NCBI GenBank assembly: GCA_905214225.1
Contig: CAJMLL010000010.1
Coordinates: 1-59,088 of the forward strand
Source: an uncultured bacterium
Lineage (GTDB): Bacteria; Bacillota; Clostridia; Peptostreptococcales; Anaerovoracaceae
Direction: 5' to 3'
Length of the DNA: 59,088 bases
The position numbers were made by a program, and so were the translations under genes. The notes under the pieces were generated by a model. It made no database searches, was not told the origin of the DNA, and saw nothing but the letters and a program-made list of their open reading frames with translations. Below, piece after piece: positions 16,789 to 25,335 of the stretch (positions are counted from its first letter, which is position 1; every line of letters begins with the position of its first letter).

Positions 16789-17376
16789 ATGGCATTTGAA
16801 GAAAAACAGCTGAAATCGAAATATATTTACCGCGGTCACATTCTGAATCTGCGTCTGGACACGGTTCAGGCCGTCAGCGGAGAGGCGCAGCGCGAGATCG
16901 TCGAGCATCTTCCGGCAGTGGGCATGGCGGCTCTGAAGAGGGACGGGTCCTTTCTGATGGAGCACCAGTTCCGCTACGCCATCGGGGAGGTCAATTTTGA
17001 GATTCCTGCCGGTCTGATGGAGAAAGGCGAGAAGCCGGAGACTTCCTGTGTAAGAGAACTCCGCGAGGAGACCGGCTATACTCCGGAGAAGGTCCGCTTC
17101 CTGACAAAATGTTACTCGTCGGCGGGATTCACCGACGAGACCTGCTACATCTTCCTGTGTACAGGTCTCAGCAAGGGAGAACGGGATCTGGACGATGATG
17201 AGTCCATCGATGTTCTGGAAATTCCTATCGACGAGATGGAAGAAAAGGTATTGAAGGGAGAAGTTCCGGACGTAAAGACCCAGTCTGCGGTTCTCTTTAC
17301 TGCAGCACTGATCAGAAAGGGCGAACTGGATGATCAGCTTGATCCTGAAGTTCTGAAGAAGTTCGGACGAGCATAG
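16789..17376 (+). CDS. NUDIX hydrolase, ADP-ribose pyrophosphatase-like
   Basis: A 195-residue NUDIX enzyme that most likely hydrolyses ADP-ribose to AMP and ribose 5-phosphate. The NUDIX box is complete: G75, E81 and REL at 89-91 with EE at 93-94 and G96. The N-terminal domain (KYIYRGHILNLRLDTV) is the dimerisation strand seen in ADP-ribose pyrophosphatases, and EIPAGLMEKGE is typical of them. It lies 46 bp before a Xer-type recombinase gene, the same neighbour as in many Clostridia. The exact substrate is inferred from the subfamily. Confidence 0.9.
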   Translation: MAFEEKQLKSKYIYRGHILNLRLDTVQAVSGEAQREIVEHLPAVGMAALKRDGSFLMEHQFRYAIGEVNFEIPAGLMEKGEKPETSCVRELREETGYTPEKVRFLTKCYSSAGFTDETCYIFLCTGLSKGERDLDDDESIDVLEIPIDEMEEKVLKGEVPDVKTQSAVLFTAALIRKGELDDQLDPEVLKKFGRA

Positions 17377-17422
17377 TAAACAGAAATTCAGCAGAAAAGG
17401 GTGAAGAAATAACAGAAAGACG

Positions 17423-18328
17423 ATGACAGAAACAGTAATGATTGAACAGTTTATCGAGGATCTGAAAGAGAAGAAAAATCTTTCTAAAAATACAATGGAC
17501 GCCTACCGCCAGGATCTGCGGCATTTTCACGAGTTTCTGCAGGAAAGAAATATGGGAGATCTGCAGGATGCCACGAACACCAGTGTTGTGGCCTATATGC
17601 TGGCCATGAAAAATGAGGGAAAATCCAAGTCGACGGTGAACAGAAGACTCGCGTCGCTCAGGTCCTTTTACCGCTGGCTGCTCGACAAGGGCATGATTAA
17701 GGAAAATCCGGCGGCATCCATCCGTTCCCCGAGAATCGAGCATAAACAGATCCAGTATCTTTCCATCGCAGAAGTGGAAAAACTTCTGGAAATGCCAGAT
17801 GATTCGGTGAAGGGAAAACGCGACCGGGCGATTCTGGAAGTTCTGTATGCAACAGGAATCAGAGTCAGCGAAGCGGTGGAACTCAAAGTTTCCGATGTCG
17901 ACTTGCGCATGGGTTTTGTCGCCTGCAGCGGACAGCACGGACGTGCCAGAATCGTGCCGATGGGAAAACCCGCCCAGCGCGCCCTGAAGGACTATATGAA
18001 CAGCTCCAGAAAGATCCTGATGAAGGACGGCGATCCGGACGACCGGAACGGAGTTCTGTTCGTCAATTACCTGGGGAAACCCTTCTCTCGCCAGGGCATG
18101 TGGAAGGTCCTGAGAAAATACGGAGAGATGGCTGGCCTTCAGGAAAAGCTGACGCCGCAGTCCATCAGGAACTCCTTCGCCATGCATATGGTGCAGAACG
18201 GCATCGACATCAAGTCTCTGCAGGAGCTGATGGGGCATGAGGATATCACTGCGACGCAGGTTTACTTCGGCAGCACCAGAAAGCGGATTAAGGACGTCTA
18301 TGACCGGACGCATCCGCGGGCGGAATAA
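17423..18328 (+). CDS. XerC/XerD-like tyrosine recombinase with altered catalytic residues
   Basis: A 301-residue protein with the two-domain layout of Xer recombinases, which resolve chromosome dimers by strand exchange. The N-terminal SAM-like core-binding domain spans about residues 1-95. The conserved arginine R147 (ATGIRVSE), second arginine R249, H272 (LMGHEDI) and nucleophile Y281 (TQVYFG) are present. The usual HxLR motif reads QSIR (Q246), and the beta-hairpin lysine (GKG) is replaced near Q171 (SGQHGRARIVP). It may be a slow, partner-dependent or non-catalytic Xer. The start has only a weak ribosome site; ATG 17438 is an alternative. Confidence 0.82.
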   Translation: MTETVMIEQFIEDLKEKKNLSKNTMDAYRQDLRHFHEFLQERNMGDLQDATNTSVVAYMLAMKNEGKSKSTVNRRLASLRSFYRWLLDKGMIKENPAASIRSPRIEHKQIQYLSIAEVEKLLEMPDDSVKGKRDRAILEVLYATGIRVSEAVELKVSDVDLRMGFVACSGQHGRARIVPMGKPAQRALKDYMNSSRKILMKDGDPDDRNGVLFVNYLGKPFSRQGMWKVLRKYGEMAGLQEKLTPQSIRNSFAMHMVQNGIDIKSLQELMGHEDITATQVYFGSTRKRIKDVYDRTHPRAE

Positions 18329-18373
18329 TCCGGTCTGAAAATAAAAAATATCGGCCCTTCAGATGTTTTCTCC

Positions 18374-18402
18374 TTGCAATCTGAGGCTCCGCGCGGTATA
18401 CT
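18374..18402 (+). promoter_or_regulatory. rplS promoter
   Basis: TTGCAA (18374-18379) and TATACT (18397-18402) are 17 bp apart, a strong promoter suited to a ribosomal protein gene. The start is near 18408. Confidence 0.75.
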
Positions 18403-18407
18403 ATTCG

Positions 18408-18489
18408 GGTATGACGGGCGTTCCTCTGGATGCGCGGCAGGGCCGCATCGCAATCATCGTAAGAACGTCTATGCTGAAAGGAGAAACAG
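18408..18489 (+). promoter_or_regulatory. Structured leader of rplS
   Basis: The leader of about 80 nt has a central hairpin (GATGCG...CGGC/GCCG...CATC, about 18429-18453) enclosed by CGTTC/GAACG. Ribosomal protein L19 leaders are a known Bacillota autoregulatory class; assignment to it is inference from position and shape. Confidence 0.4.
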
Positions 18490-18861
18490 ATGAATATTAT
18501 TGATTCCATCACGAACGAGTATCTGAAGAAGGATATTCCTGATTTCAGAGTCGGAGACACAGTCCGCGTTTACATCAAGATTAAAGAGGGAAACAGAGAA
18601 AGAATTCAGATGTTCGAAGGATACGTTCTGAAGCGTCAGAATGGCGGCATCAGCGAGACTTTCACAGTCAGAAGATTCTCTTCCGGAATCGGCGTAGAGA
18701 AGACATTCCCGGTACACAGCCCATGGATCGACCATATCGAGGTTGTCAGAAGAGGACGTGTCAGAAGAGCTAAGCTCAACTACATGCGTGAGAGAACTGG
18801 TAAGGCTGCAAGAGTCAAGACCAAGGAAATCAGAAAGAAGAACGCAGAAGCAGACGCATAA
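18490..18861 (+). CDS. rplS: 50S ribosomal protein L19
   Basis: A 123-residue ribosomal protein located at the interface of the two subunits. The core [17 protein letters not shown], the stretch [16 protein letters not shown] and the segment [18 protein letters not shown] match L19 across its length. The C-terminus has an extra basic tail of about 10 residues ([14 protein letters not shown]). AAAGGAG precedes the ATG. It has its own promoter and leader and ends in a terminator, so it is a single-gene unit, although trmD and rpsP often precede it elsewhere. Confidence 0.98.
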   Translation: MNIIDSITNEYLKKDIPDFRVGDTVRVYIKIKEGNRERIQMFEGYVLKRQNGGISETFTVRRFSSGIGVEKTFPVHSPWIDHIEVVRRGRVRRAKLNYMRERTGKAARVKTKEIRKKNAEADA

Positions 18862-18875
18862 GTGCGGATGCTGCG

Positions 18876-18909
18876 AGGCCGTTGCGGATGATGCAATGGC
18901 CTTTTTCTT
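18876..18909 (+). terminator. Intrinsic terminator after rplS
   Basis: AGGCCGTTGC (18876-18885) pairs with GCAATGGCCT (18893-18902), with one G-U pair, followed by TTTTTCTTTT. Confidence 0.8.
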
Positions 18910-19023
18910 TTGTTCCGGATGGCGAGAGAAGACAGCCGGACCATTCCGGCAGGGCCGCATAGAAAAACGACGCGCCAGAAGCAGGCAGACTCCTGACCGG
19001 TGCGCAGAAACAGGAGGAAGAAT

Positions 19024-19962
19024 ATGGAACACATCAACTGGTATCCGGGCCATATGAAGAAAACCCGCGATCTGATCCTGACCAATATGGGCATGGTGGA
19101 TGCCTCCATCGAGGTCATCGATGCGAGAATCCCTGTGTCCAGCAGAAACCCAGTCATCAACGAACTGGTGAAGGGAAAGCCGCGCATTATTGTCTTGAAT
19201 AAGAGCGATTTGTCCGATGAGAAGCAGAACCGCCTCTGGAAAGAGAAGCTGTCCGGAGATGGCACATACACGGTGATCATGGACTGCACTTCAGGCAGCG
19301 TAAAACCGCTGATGAACGTTATGGCGCAGGTCCAGAAGGATGTCGCGGCGGCAAAAGAAAAACGCAGAGAGGAAGCCCTGGCTGCCGGAAACGGGAAAAA
19401 TGCCTCCGGCAGCCCGAAAGCAGATGACGGAAAAAAGCACGACGCCGTCGCAAAGGCAAAACGTGAGAAACCGCTGAGGCTGATGATCGTGGGCATCCCG
19501 AATGTTGGAAAGTCCTCGTTGATCAACCGTCTGACGAATAAAAAGAGCACGAGAACCGGAAACAAGCCGGGTGTAACCAGAGGAAAACAGTGGCTGACGC
19601 TGAAAAACGGCATGCAGCTGCTGGATACGCCGGGCATCCTCTGGCCGAAACTGGATGACCAGCATACAGGCCTGGCCCTGGCCTTCTGCGGCTCCATCAA
19701 GGATGAGATTCTGGATATCGCAAGCCTGGGGCTGGAATTTATCAAATACATGCAGAATGAGTATCCAGACCTTCTCTGCCAGCGTTACCGCCTGGAACAG
19801 GTGGAAGAGACACCCCTTGCCACAATGGAAGAAATCTGCAGAAAGCGCGGATTCATCATGCCGGGAAAGAAAATCGACTACGACCGCTGCGCCAGAACCG
19901 TTCTGGACGAATTCCGCGCAGGAAAGATCGGAAGAATCACCCTGGAAAAAGTGGAAGAATAA
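19024..19962 (+). CDS. rbgA: Ribosome biogenesis GTPase RbgA (YlqF)
   Basis: A 312-residue circularly permuted GTPase needed for late assembly of the 50S subunit. The opening INWYPGHMKK is diagnostic. G4 (NKSDL) near residue 60 precedes G1 (GIPNVGKSS) near 158 and G3 (LDTPGIL) near 200, the permuted order of this family. A poorly conserved insert rich in K and A lies between G4 and G1 (about 105-150) and is somewhat long. AGGAGG at 19012-19017 fixes the start at 19024 instead of the upstream ATG at 19000. It lies next to rnhB, as in Bacillus. Confidence 0.95.
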   Translation: MEHINWYPGHMKKTRDLILTNMGMVDASIEVIDARIPVSSRNPVINELVKGKPRIIVLNKSDLSDEKQNRLWKEKLSGDGTYTVIMDCTSGSVKPLMNVMAQVQKDVAAAKEKRREEALAAGNGKNASGSPKADDGKKHDAVAKAKREKPLRLMIVGIPNVGKSSLINRLTNKKSTRTGNKPGVTRGKQWLTLKNGMQLLDTPGILWPKLDDQHTGLALAFCGSIKDEILDIASLGLEFIKYMQNEYPDLLCQRYRLEQVEETPLATMEEICRKRGFIMPGKKIDYDRCARTVLDEFRAGKIGRITLEKVEE

Positions 19963-20051
19963 AGTCAGAAGAAATCATATCCTTTATACATCCGGGTTCA
20001 TCGGGCAGAAGCCGTGCATTCCGGATGCTGCAGGAAAAGGCAGGTCATGGA

Positions 20052-20882
20052 ATGACAACAAAAGCAGAAAGAATCGCACAGAAAAAACAGCATTTCTCCG
20101 AGATGATGAGTTTTGATGCCCAGTATCGGAAAGATTTCCGTTACATTGCCGGCGTCGATGAAGTCGGCCGCGGGCCTCTTGCGGGGCCGGTGGTCACGGC
20201 CGCCGTCGTCCTCCCAGAGGACTTCGATGTATTTGAAATCAACGACTCGAAAAAACTGACGGATAAAAAGCGCCGCGAACTGGATGTTCTGATCCGGGGA
20301 AAAGCCATGGCCTACGGATTTGGCCAGCGGGACAACCGCAGAATCGACGAAATCAACATTTTAAACGCCACAAAGGAAGCTATGGGAGATGCAGTCCGCA
20401 ACGCCGCGGAAATGCTCAGAGAACGGCTTTCAGGCGGTGCAGCAGCGGCCGGGCAGGCCGGACAGCCGTCAGAAGCCATGCAGGAACAGGCCGCCAGGCA
20501 GGAGAGCATGGACCTTCCGGGAAATCCCGATGCCCTTGCCGCCATGGAAGAAGCCGCAGACCGGAGAATGGAAGCAGAAAATGCCGCCTTCTCCCCAATT
20601 TCCCTGGTCATGATCGACGCCGTTCACCTGACTGAGCTGGAAGAAGCCGGCATCCATCAGATTTCCCCGACAAAGGGCGATTTCAAGAGCGCATCCATCG
20701 CTGCCGCAAGCATCATCGCCAAGGTCAGACGAGATGACATGATGATCGATTACAGTGAGCAGTATCCAGGCTACGCCTTTGAGAAGAATAAAGGATACGG
20801 CACAAAAGCCCACTACGAAGGACTGCGGGAGCACGGTCTGACGCCGATCCACAGAAAGAGTTTCCTGAAGAACTTCCTATAG
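20052..20882 (+). CDS. rnhB: Ribonuclease HII with an unusual insertion
   Basis: A 276-residue endonuclease that cleaves RNA in RNA-DNA hybrids and starts removal of misincorporated ribonucleotides. The catalytic D36-E37 (DEVGRG), D189 (MIDAV) and the aspartate in KVRRDD near 228 are all present. Between the helix ending MLRERL (about residue 126) and the strand SLVMIDA (184) is an insert of about 55 residues rich in A, E and Q, where relatives have a short loop. ATG 20052 is preferred over 20025 but no strong ribosome site decides it. It follows rbgA by 89 bp. Confidence 0.93.
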   Translation: MTTKAERIAQKKQHFSEMMSFDAQYRKDFRYIAGVDEVGRGPLAGPVVTAAVVLPEDFDVFEINDSKKLTDKKRRELDVLIRGKAMAYGFGQRDNRRIDEINILNATKEAMGDAVRNAAEMLRERLSGGAAAAGQAGQPSEAMQEQAARQESMDLPGNPDALAAMEEAADRRMEAENAAFSPISLVMIDAVHLTELEEAGIHQISPTKGDFKSASIAAASIIAKVRRDDMMIDYSEQYPGYAFEKNKGYGTKAHYEGLREHGLTPIHRKSFLKNFL

Positions 20883-20889
20883 AGATAGA

Positions 20890-20935
20890 AAATGCCGCAT
20901 ACGGGCCAAAACAGCCTGTACGCGGCATTTTTTAC
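20890..20935. terminator. Bidirectional terminator between rnhB and the acylation locus
   Basis: AAATGCCGC (20890-20898) pairs with GCGGCATTT (20922-20930), followed by TTT on the plus strand and by TTTTCTATC on the minus strand. It can end both convergent transcripts. Confidence 0.75.
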
Positions 20936-20967
20936 ATGCTTTCAATGGTCTGGTCAATATACAGAAT

Positions 20968-22119
20968 TTAATTTCCCAGCATCATCGACAGGGAACTGTC
21001 GGTAAAGAAGGTGTTTGCGTTATACAGGAAGAGGACATCGGTGATGTTCTGCGACTGGATGACGTTGTTGATGTTTCCAAAGTAATAACGCGGGTCGACG
21101 ACGACGATCTCGCGGAAGTCTCTTGCCAGGAAAGGCAGGAAGCTGTTGGCGTAGGAATCCTTGATCAGAAGAAGACGGCGGCTGGACTTTACCGGAGTCT
21201 TGACGGTATAAAGCGGATGGTTGTTTCCGCCGAATACCGTGTAGGCGTCTTTCTTCTTCAGGTTCTTCAGTTCGTAGAAGTGTGTCGTCTTGGTCTTGGT
21301 ATCCGAGTAGTACATGACGGAAGGAATGTAATCCTTTTTATTTTTCGGCATGTACAGGCGGATCTGGTCACAGAGACCGTTGGTGAATCCGCTCTTGGAA
21401 TACAGGGTTCCGTAGAAGTTGTTCTTCACGACGAAGGATTTGTATTTCGTGTTGTCCTTGATCTTCAGCTTTTTCTTCGATGCTTTATATGCGGCATAAG
21501 CGCCCTGGGTCGTCCAGTGATGGTCGGTGCGGTAGTAGATCTGTTTAGAAGGGTCTTTTGCAGCCTTTCGCAGTGCCGGACGGACATCGACCGGATGAAT
21601 GCCGAAGCCTTTTATCTGGCTGTAGAATTTATCCATGTAGGCGTTCTGATCAGCCGTCTGCACGGTTTTCGGCAGCTTGTCGCTCAGGATGTTTGCCGCG
21701 TTCGGAGCAAGCAGGAAATACATGTGCAGATTCTTGTATTTCTGCTTGAATTTCTTCATGCTCCTCAGCGTGTTGTTCATATAGGTTTTATTCGGACTGC
21801 TGATGTCTTCCATCAGATAATGGTCTTTTGCGCGGATAACGCCGTTTGACTCCAGCGTTCCCAGCGTCGTGTCATAGGCGGATTTCACTTTGATGAATCC
21901 GTTGCGCATCATAAACTGGTCGTTCGCGTAATCCTCCAGCTTGGTCTCCAGCCGTCCCTGCATGAACTTGCTCAGGGAGACACCAGGCCACTCCTGCAGC
22001 ATACGGTTTTCCTGCGCGGAGAAGGATTTATCCGGCAAAATGAGATTGCCGATGAATACCACCCCAAGGATGAGACAGAACAACGTCGCCGCTATGTTAC
22101 GATAATTTTTTTTATTCAT
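20968..22119 (-). CDS. DHHW-family surface acyltransferase partner
   Basis: A 383-residue protein with an N-terminal membrane anchor (about residues 8-27) and an extracytoplasmic domain of the DHHW/AlgX-like SGNH group. The motif DHHW lies at residues 199-202 in YYRTDHHWTTQGAY, and a serine in LLIKDSYANS near 316 fits the active-site block. Such proteins accept an acyl group moved by an MBOAT partner and pass it to a surface polysaccharide. It is the last gene of the minus-strand operon, 51 bp after the MBOAT gene. The acceptor polymer is not known. Confidence 0.82.
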   Translation of the reverse strand: MNKKNYRNIAATLFCLILGVVFIGNLILPDKSFSAQENRMLQEWPGVSLSKFMQGRLETKLEDYANDQFMMRNGFIKVKSAYDTTLGTLESNGVIRAKDHYLMEDISSPNKTYMNNTLRSMKKFKQKYKNLHMYFLLAPNAANILSDKLPKTVQTADQNAYMDKFYSQIKGFGIHPVDVRPALRKAAKDPSKQIYYRTDHHWTTQGAYAAYKASKKKLKIKDNTKYKSFVVKNNFYGTLYSKSGFTNGLCDQIRLYMPKNKKDYIPSVMYYSDTKTKTTHFYELKNLKKKDAYTVFGGNNHPLYTVKTPVKSSRRLLLIKDSYANSFLPFLARDFREIVVVDPRYYFGNINNVIQSQNITDVLFLYNANTFFTDSSLSMMLGN

Positions 22120-22170
22120 GTCGTTTACTCACTTCGATTCTGTGTTGCCTTAACATCTGCCTGCAGCTTC

Positions 22171-23574
22171 CTAGAAGCGGAAGTACAGGAACGGGTTGTA
22201 AGAGCTGTAAATGAGGCATGCGGTGCTCAGGATCAGGATGCTGAAAATGCAGATCAGTCCCAGTACCGGGAAGCGTGCTTCCAGCTTTCTGAATTTCTCC
22301 ATCGGCTTCGGGCTGCTCATCAGAGATCCACCAATCAGAAGCAGGATATTCGTTCTGAGTAGATACAGCGTATGTGTATTGATGAATGCCGGGGCGCCGA
22401 TGCCGAACATCATGCCGATGGTGTCCCAGGCTTTTCCCAGCGTTGCACTGCTGAAGAAGACCCATCCGATGATGACGATGACCATGGCATAAACATGCTG
22501 CACCCATGCCGGAGCCTTGGCGATGTACTTTCCGATCAGGTATTTCTCAATGACCAGAAGAACGCCGTAATACAGGCCCCAGAAGACGAAATTCCAGGCT
22601 GCGCCGTGCCAGAGTCCGGTCAGACCCCAGACGATCATCAGGTTCAGAATGTGGCGCGGAACGGTTACCCGGTTTCCTCCCAGAGGAATGTACACATACT
22701 CACGGAACCATCCGCTTAAGGACATGTGCCATCTGCGCCAGAAATCCGTTACACTCTTTGAGATGTACGGATAATTGAAGTTCTCCAGGAAGTCAAATCC
22801 GAACATCTTTCCAAGGCCGATGGCCATATCAGAATATCCGCTGAAGTCGAAGTAGATCTGCAGGGTGTAGGCAATGGCACCGATCCAGGCGGTGATGACT
22901 GCCGACTTGCTGTCCGGAAGGGAGGTGATCGCTGTATTCAGTGAGCCAAAGTAATTGGCCAGCATAACCTTCTTACCCAGGCCGAACATAAAGCGGATTG
23001 CTCCCTGGCCGAATTTTTCTTTTGTCGTCTCACGATACTGAAGCTGCTCGGCCACGTCTCTGTACTTTACGATCGGTCCTGCGATCAGCTGTGGGAACAG
23101 AGAGAGATAAAGGCCGAATTTCAGCGGGTTCGGCTGCGGACGGACGGTGCGCTTGTACACATCCAGGATGTAGGACATGGCCTGGAAAGTGTAGAAGGAA
23201 ATTCCGATCGGCAGCGACAGGGCGGTGTATTTAATGTGCAGGCCGAATACGCCGTTGATCGTGTCCATGACGAATCCGTAATACTTGAAGAATCCGAGGA
23301 TGAAGAGGTTGACGATCAGGGTGAAGACCAGATTGCACTTTCCGGATCCGCCGCGGTGCTGTTCGTTGTAAATCTGTATGGCCATGAAGTAGTTGAAGAA
23401 GATACTGTAGACCATCAGGAAGAGGTAGACCGGCTCGCCCCAGCTGTAGAAGAACAGACTGGCGATGAGCAGGACCATGTTGCGCGCCCGCAGACAGCGT
23501 TTCGGGATCGCGAAGTACACGCCCAGAACGATCGGCAGGAAATAAAAGAGGAAGATGATACTGCTAAATAACAT
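22171..23574 (-). CDS. MBOAT-family O-acyltransferase (AlgI/DltB-like)
   Basis: A 467-residue polytopic membrane protein of the membrane-bound O-acyltransferase family, which takes an acyl group from a cytoplasmic donor and moves it across the membrane. Characteristic motifs are the SLPIGISFYTFQ segment, DFSGYSDMAIGLG, FWRRWHMSLSGWFREYVY and the catalytic histidine in TGLWHGAAWNF near residue 330. AGGAGGTG (23589-23582) sets the start at 23574, not the open-frame start at 23592. It overlaps the end of the DUF4358 gene by 11 bp, so translation is coupled. Confidence 0.92.
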   Translation of the reverse strand: MLFSSIIFLFYFLPIVLGVYFAIPKRCLRARNMVLLIASLFFYSWGEPVYLFLMVYSIFFNYFMAIQIYNEQHRGGSGKCNLVFTLIVNLFILGFFKYYGFVMDTINGVFGLHIKYTALSLPIGISFYTFQAMSYILDVYKRTVRPQPNPLKFGLYLSLFPQLIAGPIVKYRDVAEQLQYRETTKEKFGQGAIRFMFGLGKKVMLANYFGSLNTAITSLPDSKSAVITAWIGAIAYTLQIYFDFSGYSDMAIGLGKMFGFDFLENFNYPYISKSVTDFWRRWHMSLSGWFREYVYIPLGGNRVTVPRHILNLMIVWGLTGLWHGAAWNFVFWGLYYGVLLVIEKYLIGKYIAKAPAWVQHVYAMVIVIIGWVFFSSATLGKAWDTIGMMFGIGAPAFINTHTLYLLRTNILLLIGGSLMSSPKPMEKFRKLEARFPVLGLICIFSILILSTACLIYSSYNPFLYFRF

Positions 23575-24049
23575 TTTTGAACACCTCCTCATATTTATCC
23601 GGGTTCTTGGCTGTGCAGTAGAAGAGATACTGGCCTTTCTTCAGGACGATGGCGTTTTTCAGCATGGCGACCTGCTTGGGACCGTAGCTCTCAAAGGTAT
23701 GGGTCTGGCTGTCGATGCGCGTCTCTGCGGCATCTTCTGCTCCGCTCAGTGAAGTTCCCTTATGGGCCTTCAGAACGAGGACTTCGGAGACACCGAGCGC
23801 ATTCTTACTCTTGTAGTACATAAATCCCTCATACTGGGAAGAATCGATTCCCATGAACTCCATGAGTTCGCGGGAATTGCATTTTTTCATTGTCGTGACA
23901 CTGGTCTGTTTCTGGAAGGCCTTGTCGATGGTGCTCATCGGAACGTCCTTAGCATTGTTCTGCGCATACACAGTGATCAGAAAGGCGATCAGGACAGCGA
24001 CGAGCACGATTTTTATGATTATGCTGCTGTGTTTATAGATTGTATTCAT
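23564..24049 (-). CDS. DUF4358-domain protein
   Basis: A 161-residue protein with one N-terminal hydrophobic segment (about residues 11-28) and an extracytoplasmic domain. The stretches GVSEVLVLKAHKG and TFESYGPKQVAMLKNA with QYLFYCTAKN near the end fit the DUF4358 family, which has no assigned activity. It overlaps the stop of the SGNH gene by one base and the MBOAT start by 11 bases. The tight coupling suggests it is a structural or accessory part of the acylation machine. The function is inferred from context only. Confidence 0.75.
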   Translation of the reverse strand: MNTIYKHSSIIIKIVLVAVLIAFLITVYAQNNAKDVPMSTIDKAFQKQTSVTTMKKCNSRELMEFMGIDSSQYEGFMYYKSKNALGVSEVLVLKAHKGTSLSGAEDAAETRIDSQTHTFESYGPKQVAMLKNAIVLKKGQYLFYCTAKNPDKYEEVFKNVI

Positions 24050-24933
24050 TAAAGCCCCGCTTTCTGCGCCATTTCATCGAGCCAGTACGGATAGTAGGCC
24101 GGCTGTGCGTGAATGCCGTCGCCTGCGTAGAGATTGCCGTGCTGCTCCAGGATTCCGGTGATGTTGATGTAGACCGGACGGATGGAGGACAGCGAGCTGC
24201 TCATGCACATTTTTTCAATTGCTGTGTTGAACTTGTTGTAGTTCTTCAGGACCTTGCGCTTTTTCAGCGTCTTGTCGCTCGGCTTGGTGATGCTGCAGAT
24301 GTAGATCTTCGTCTTCGGGGAGATCTTGTGGAATTTCTTCAGCAGCTGTGTGTAGCGTGCGATAAACGGCTTCGTGTTTCCGTTGTAGTTGCCCATATCG
24401 TTCATGCCGAAGGCAAAGAATGCGGTCTTCGGATAGGTACGGGCAGCGGAAGTGAACAGGCTGTCGCCGTGCATGACGGAGGCGCCGATCTTGCAGAATA
24501 CCTGATCATCAGACAGGAAACCGTAGGCGGTCAGACCTTCTGTCAGGGAGTCGCCGATCACGACACTTCCGTTGAACTTCTTCATATACTGGACTCTGGA
24601 GTTTCCGGAAGACGAAGAAGATACAGCACCGCCCTTTGTCGGGTTCGATTCATCCAGTGCATTGACCTGGCTCTGTACTCTGGCAATGCTGGAATAATTA
24701 TAGGATTCAATGGTCTTGACATTTTTCTGTACGGCAGCATCGTCCGGTGAAGCGTGCCGGTTGAACTTCAGAAGATTAAAAATGAAAATCAGGACCAGAA
24801 TCATGATGATCACACATACGATTCCGCCCGGAGTTTTTATAAATCTCCGCAGATTCATCAGCAGATCTTCGCGGTCGAGCTCTGAAATTCTCGCAGCTGC
24901 CGGTCTGCGCCGGTTATGATAATGACTTCTCAC
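24049..24933 (-). CDS. Membrane-anchored SGNH/GDSL hydrolase
   Basis: A 294-residue protein with a basic N-terminus, one membrane segment (about 36-55) and an extracytoplasmic SGNH domain. The catalytic serine lies in VVIGDSLTEG (S129), the block III asparagine in FGMNDMGNY (N178) and the D-x-x-H pair near D272 and H275 (DGIHAQP). The frame is open to TTG 24993, but AAAGAG seven bases before GTG 24933 supports that start, because the upstream part overlaps likely promoter DNA. It heads the acylation operon and may transfer or remove acyl groups on a surface polymer. Confidence 0.82.
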   Translation of the reverse strand: MRSHYHNRRRPAAARISELDREDLLMNLRRFIKTPGGIVCVIIMILVLIFIFNLLKFNRHASPDDAAVQKNVKTIESYNYSSIARVQSQVNALDESNPTKGGAVSSSSSGNSRVQYMKKFNGSVVIGDSLTEGLTAYGFLSDDQVFCKIGASVMHGDSLFTSAARTYPKTAFFAFGMNDMGNYNGNTKPFIARYTQLLKKFHKISPKTKIYICSITKPSDKTLKKRKVLKNYNKFNTAIEKMCMSSSLSSIRPVYINITGILEQHGNLYAGDGIHAQPAYYPYWLDEMAQKAGL

Positions 24934-24984
24934 TTTATATCTCTTTCGCTTTCTATTCTTATTAAGGGTGATTTCTAACGGTAT

Positions 24985-25006
24985 TGTCAACAATTGGAAG
25001 TGTCAA
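24985..25006 (-). promoter_or_regulatory. Tandem TTGACA boxes before the acylation operon
   Basis: Two perfect TTGACA sequences (25006-25001 and 24990-24985) lie 16 bp apart on the minus strand upstream of the SGNH gene. No ideal -10 is found at 17 bp; TAATAA at 24964-24959 is the best nearby. They could be alternate -35 boxes or a repeated operator. Confidence 0.4.
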
Positions 25007-25249
25007 CGTTGTATATCATATAGAAAATACCGGTTTATTGCAAGGGCTGAAAGCCTTAAATCTTGCGTAAGGGTCATAAAGAATCATTAAGAAATCTGTG
25101 TTTGTTCTAAATGCAAAATTGTTGCATATGTTTCAAAAATTCGGAGCCCTGAACCATTCACCATGCTGCTCACGGTGAAGGAGCGTGACGCTCTGCCTCC
25201 GCCCGATGGGGTAAGAAGAACCCAAACCTTCCACGACGCTGCAGCGGCG

Positions 25250-25293
25250 GGCGGGTGCCCGGAAAGCTTGCTGTCGTCTGGCGTGAAGACAAT
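25250..25293. repeat. Dispersed repeat, copy 2
   Basis: Second copy of the repeat at 61-104 (35 of 44 positions match). Upstream of it, 25150-25215 contains two further hairpins: TTCACC/GGTGAA around 25153-25175 and GAGCG/CGCTC around 25182-25194. The element may therefore be larger and structured. Confidence 0.5.
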
Positions 25294-25335
25294 AAAAACA
25301 TGCGAAACAGGAAATAAATTTCCCGCTTCGCATGT
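25291..25335 (-). terminator. Intrinsic terminator after leuB
   Basis: On the minus strand ACATGCGAA (25335-25327) pairs with TTCGCATGT (25306-25298), with inner GGGAAAT/ATTTCC pairs, followed by TTTTATT. It closes the leuACDB region. Confidence 0.8.
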
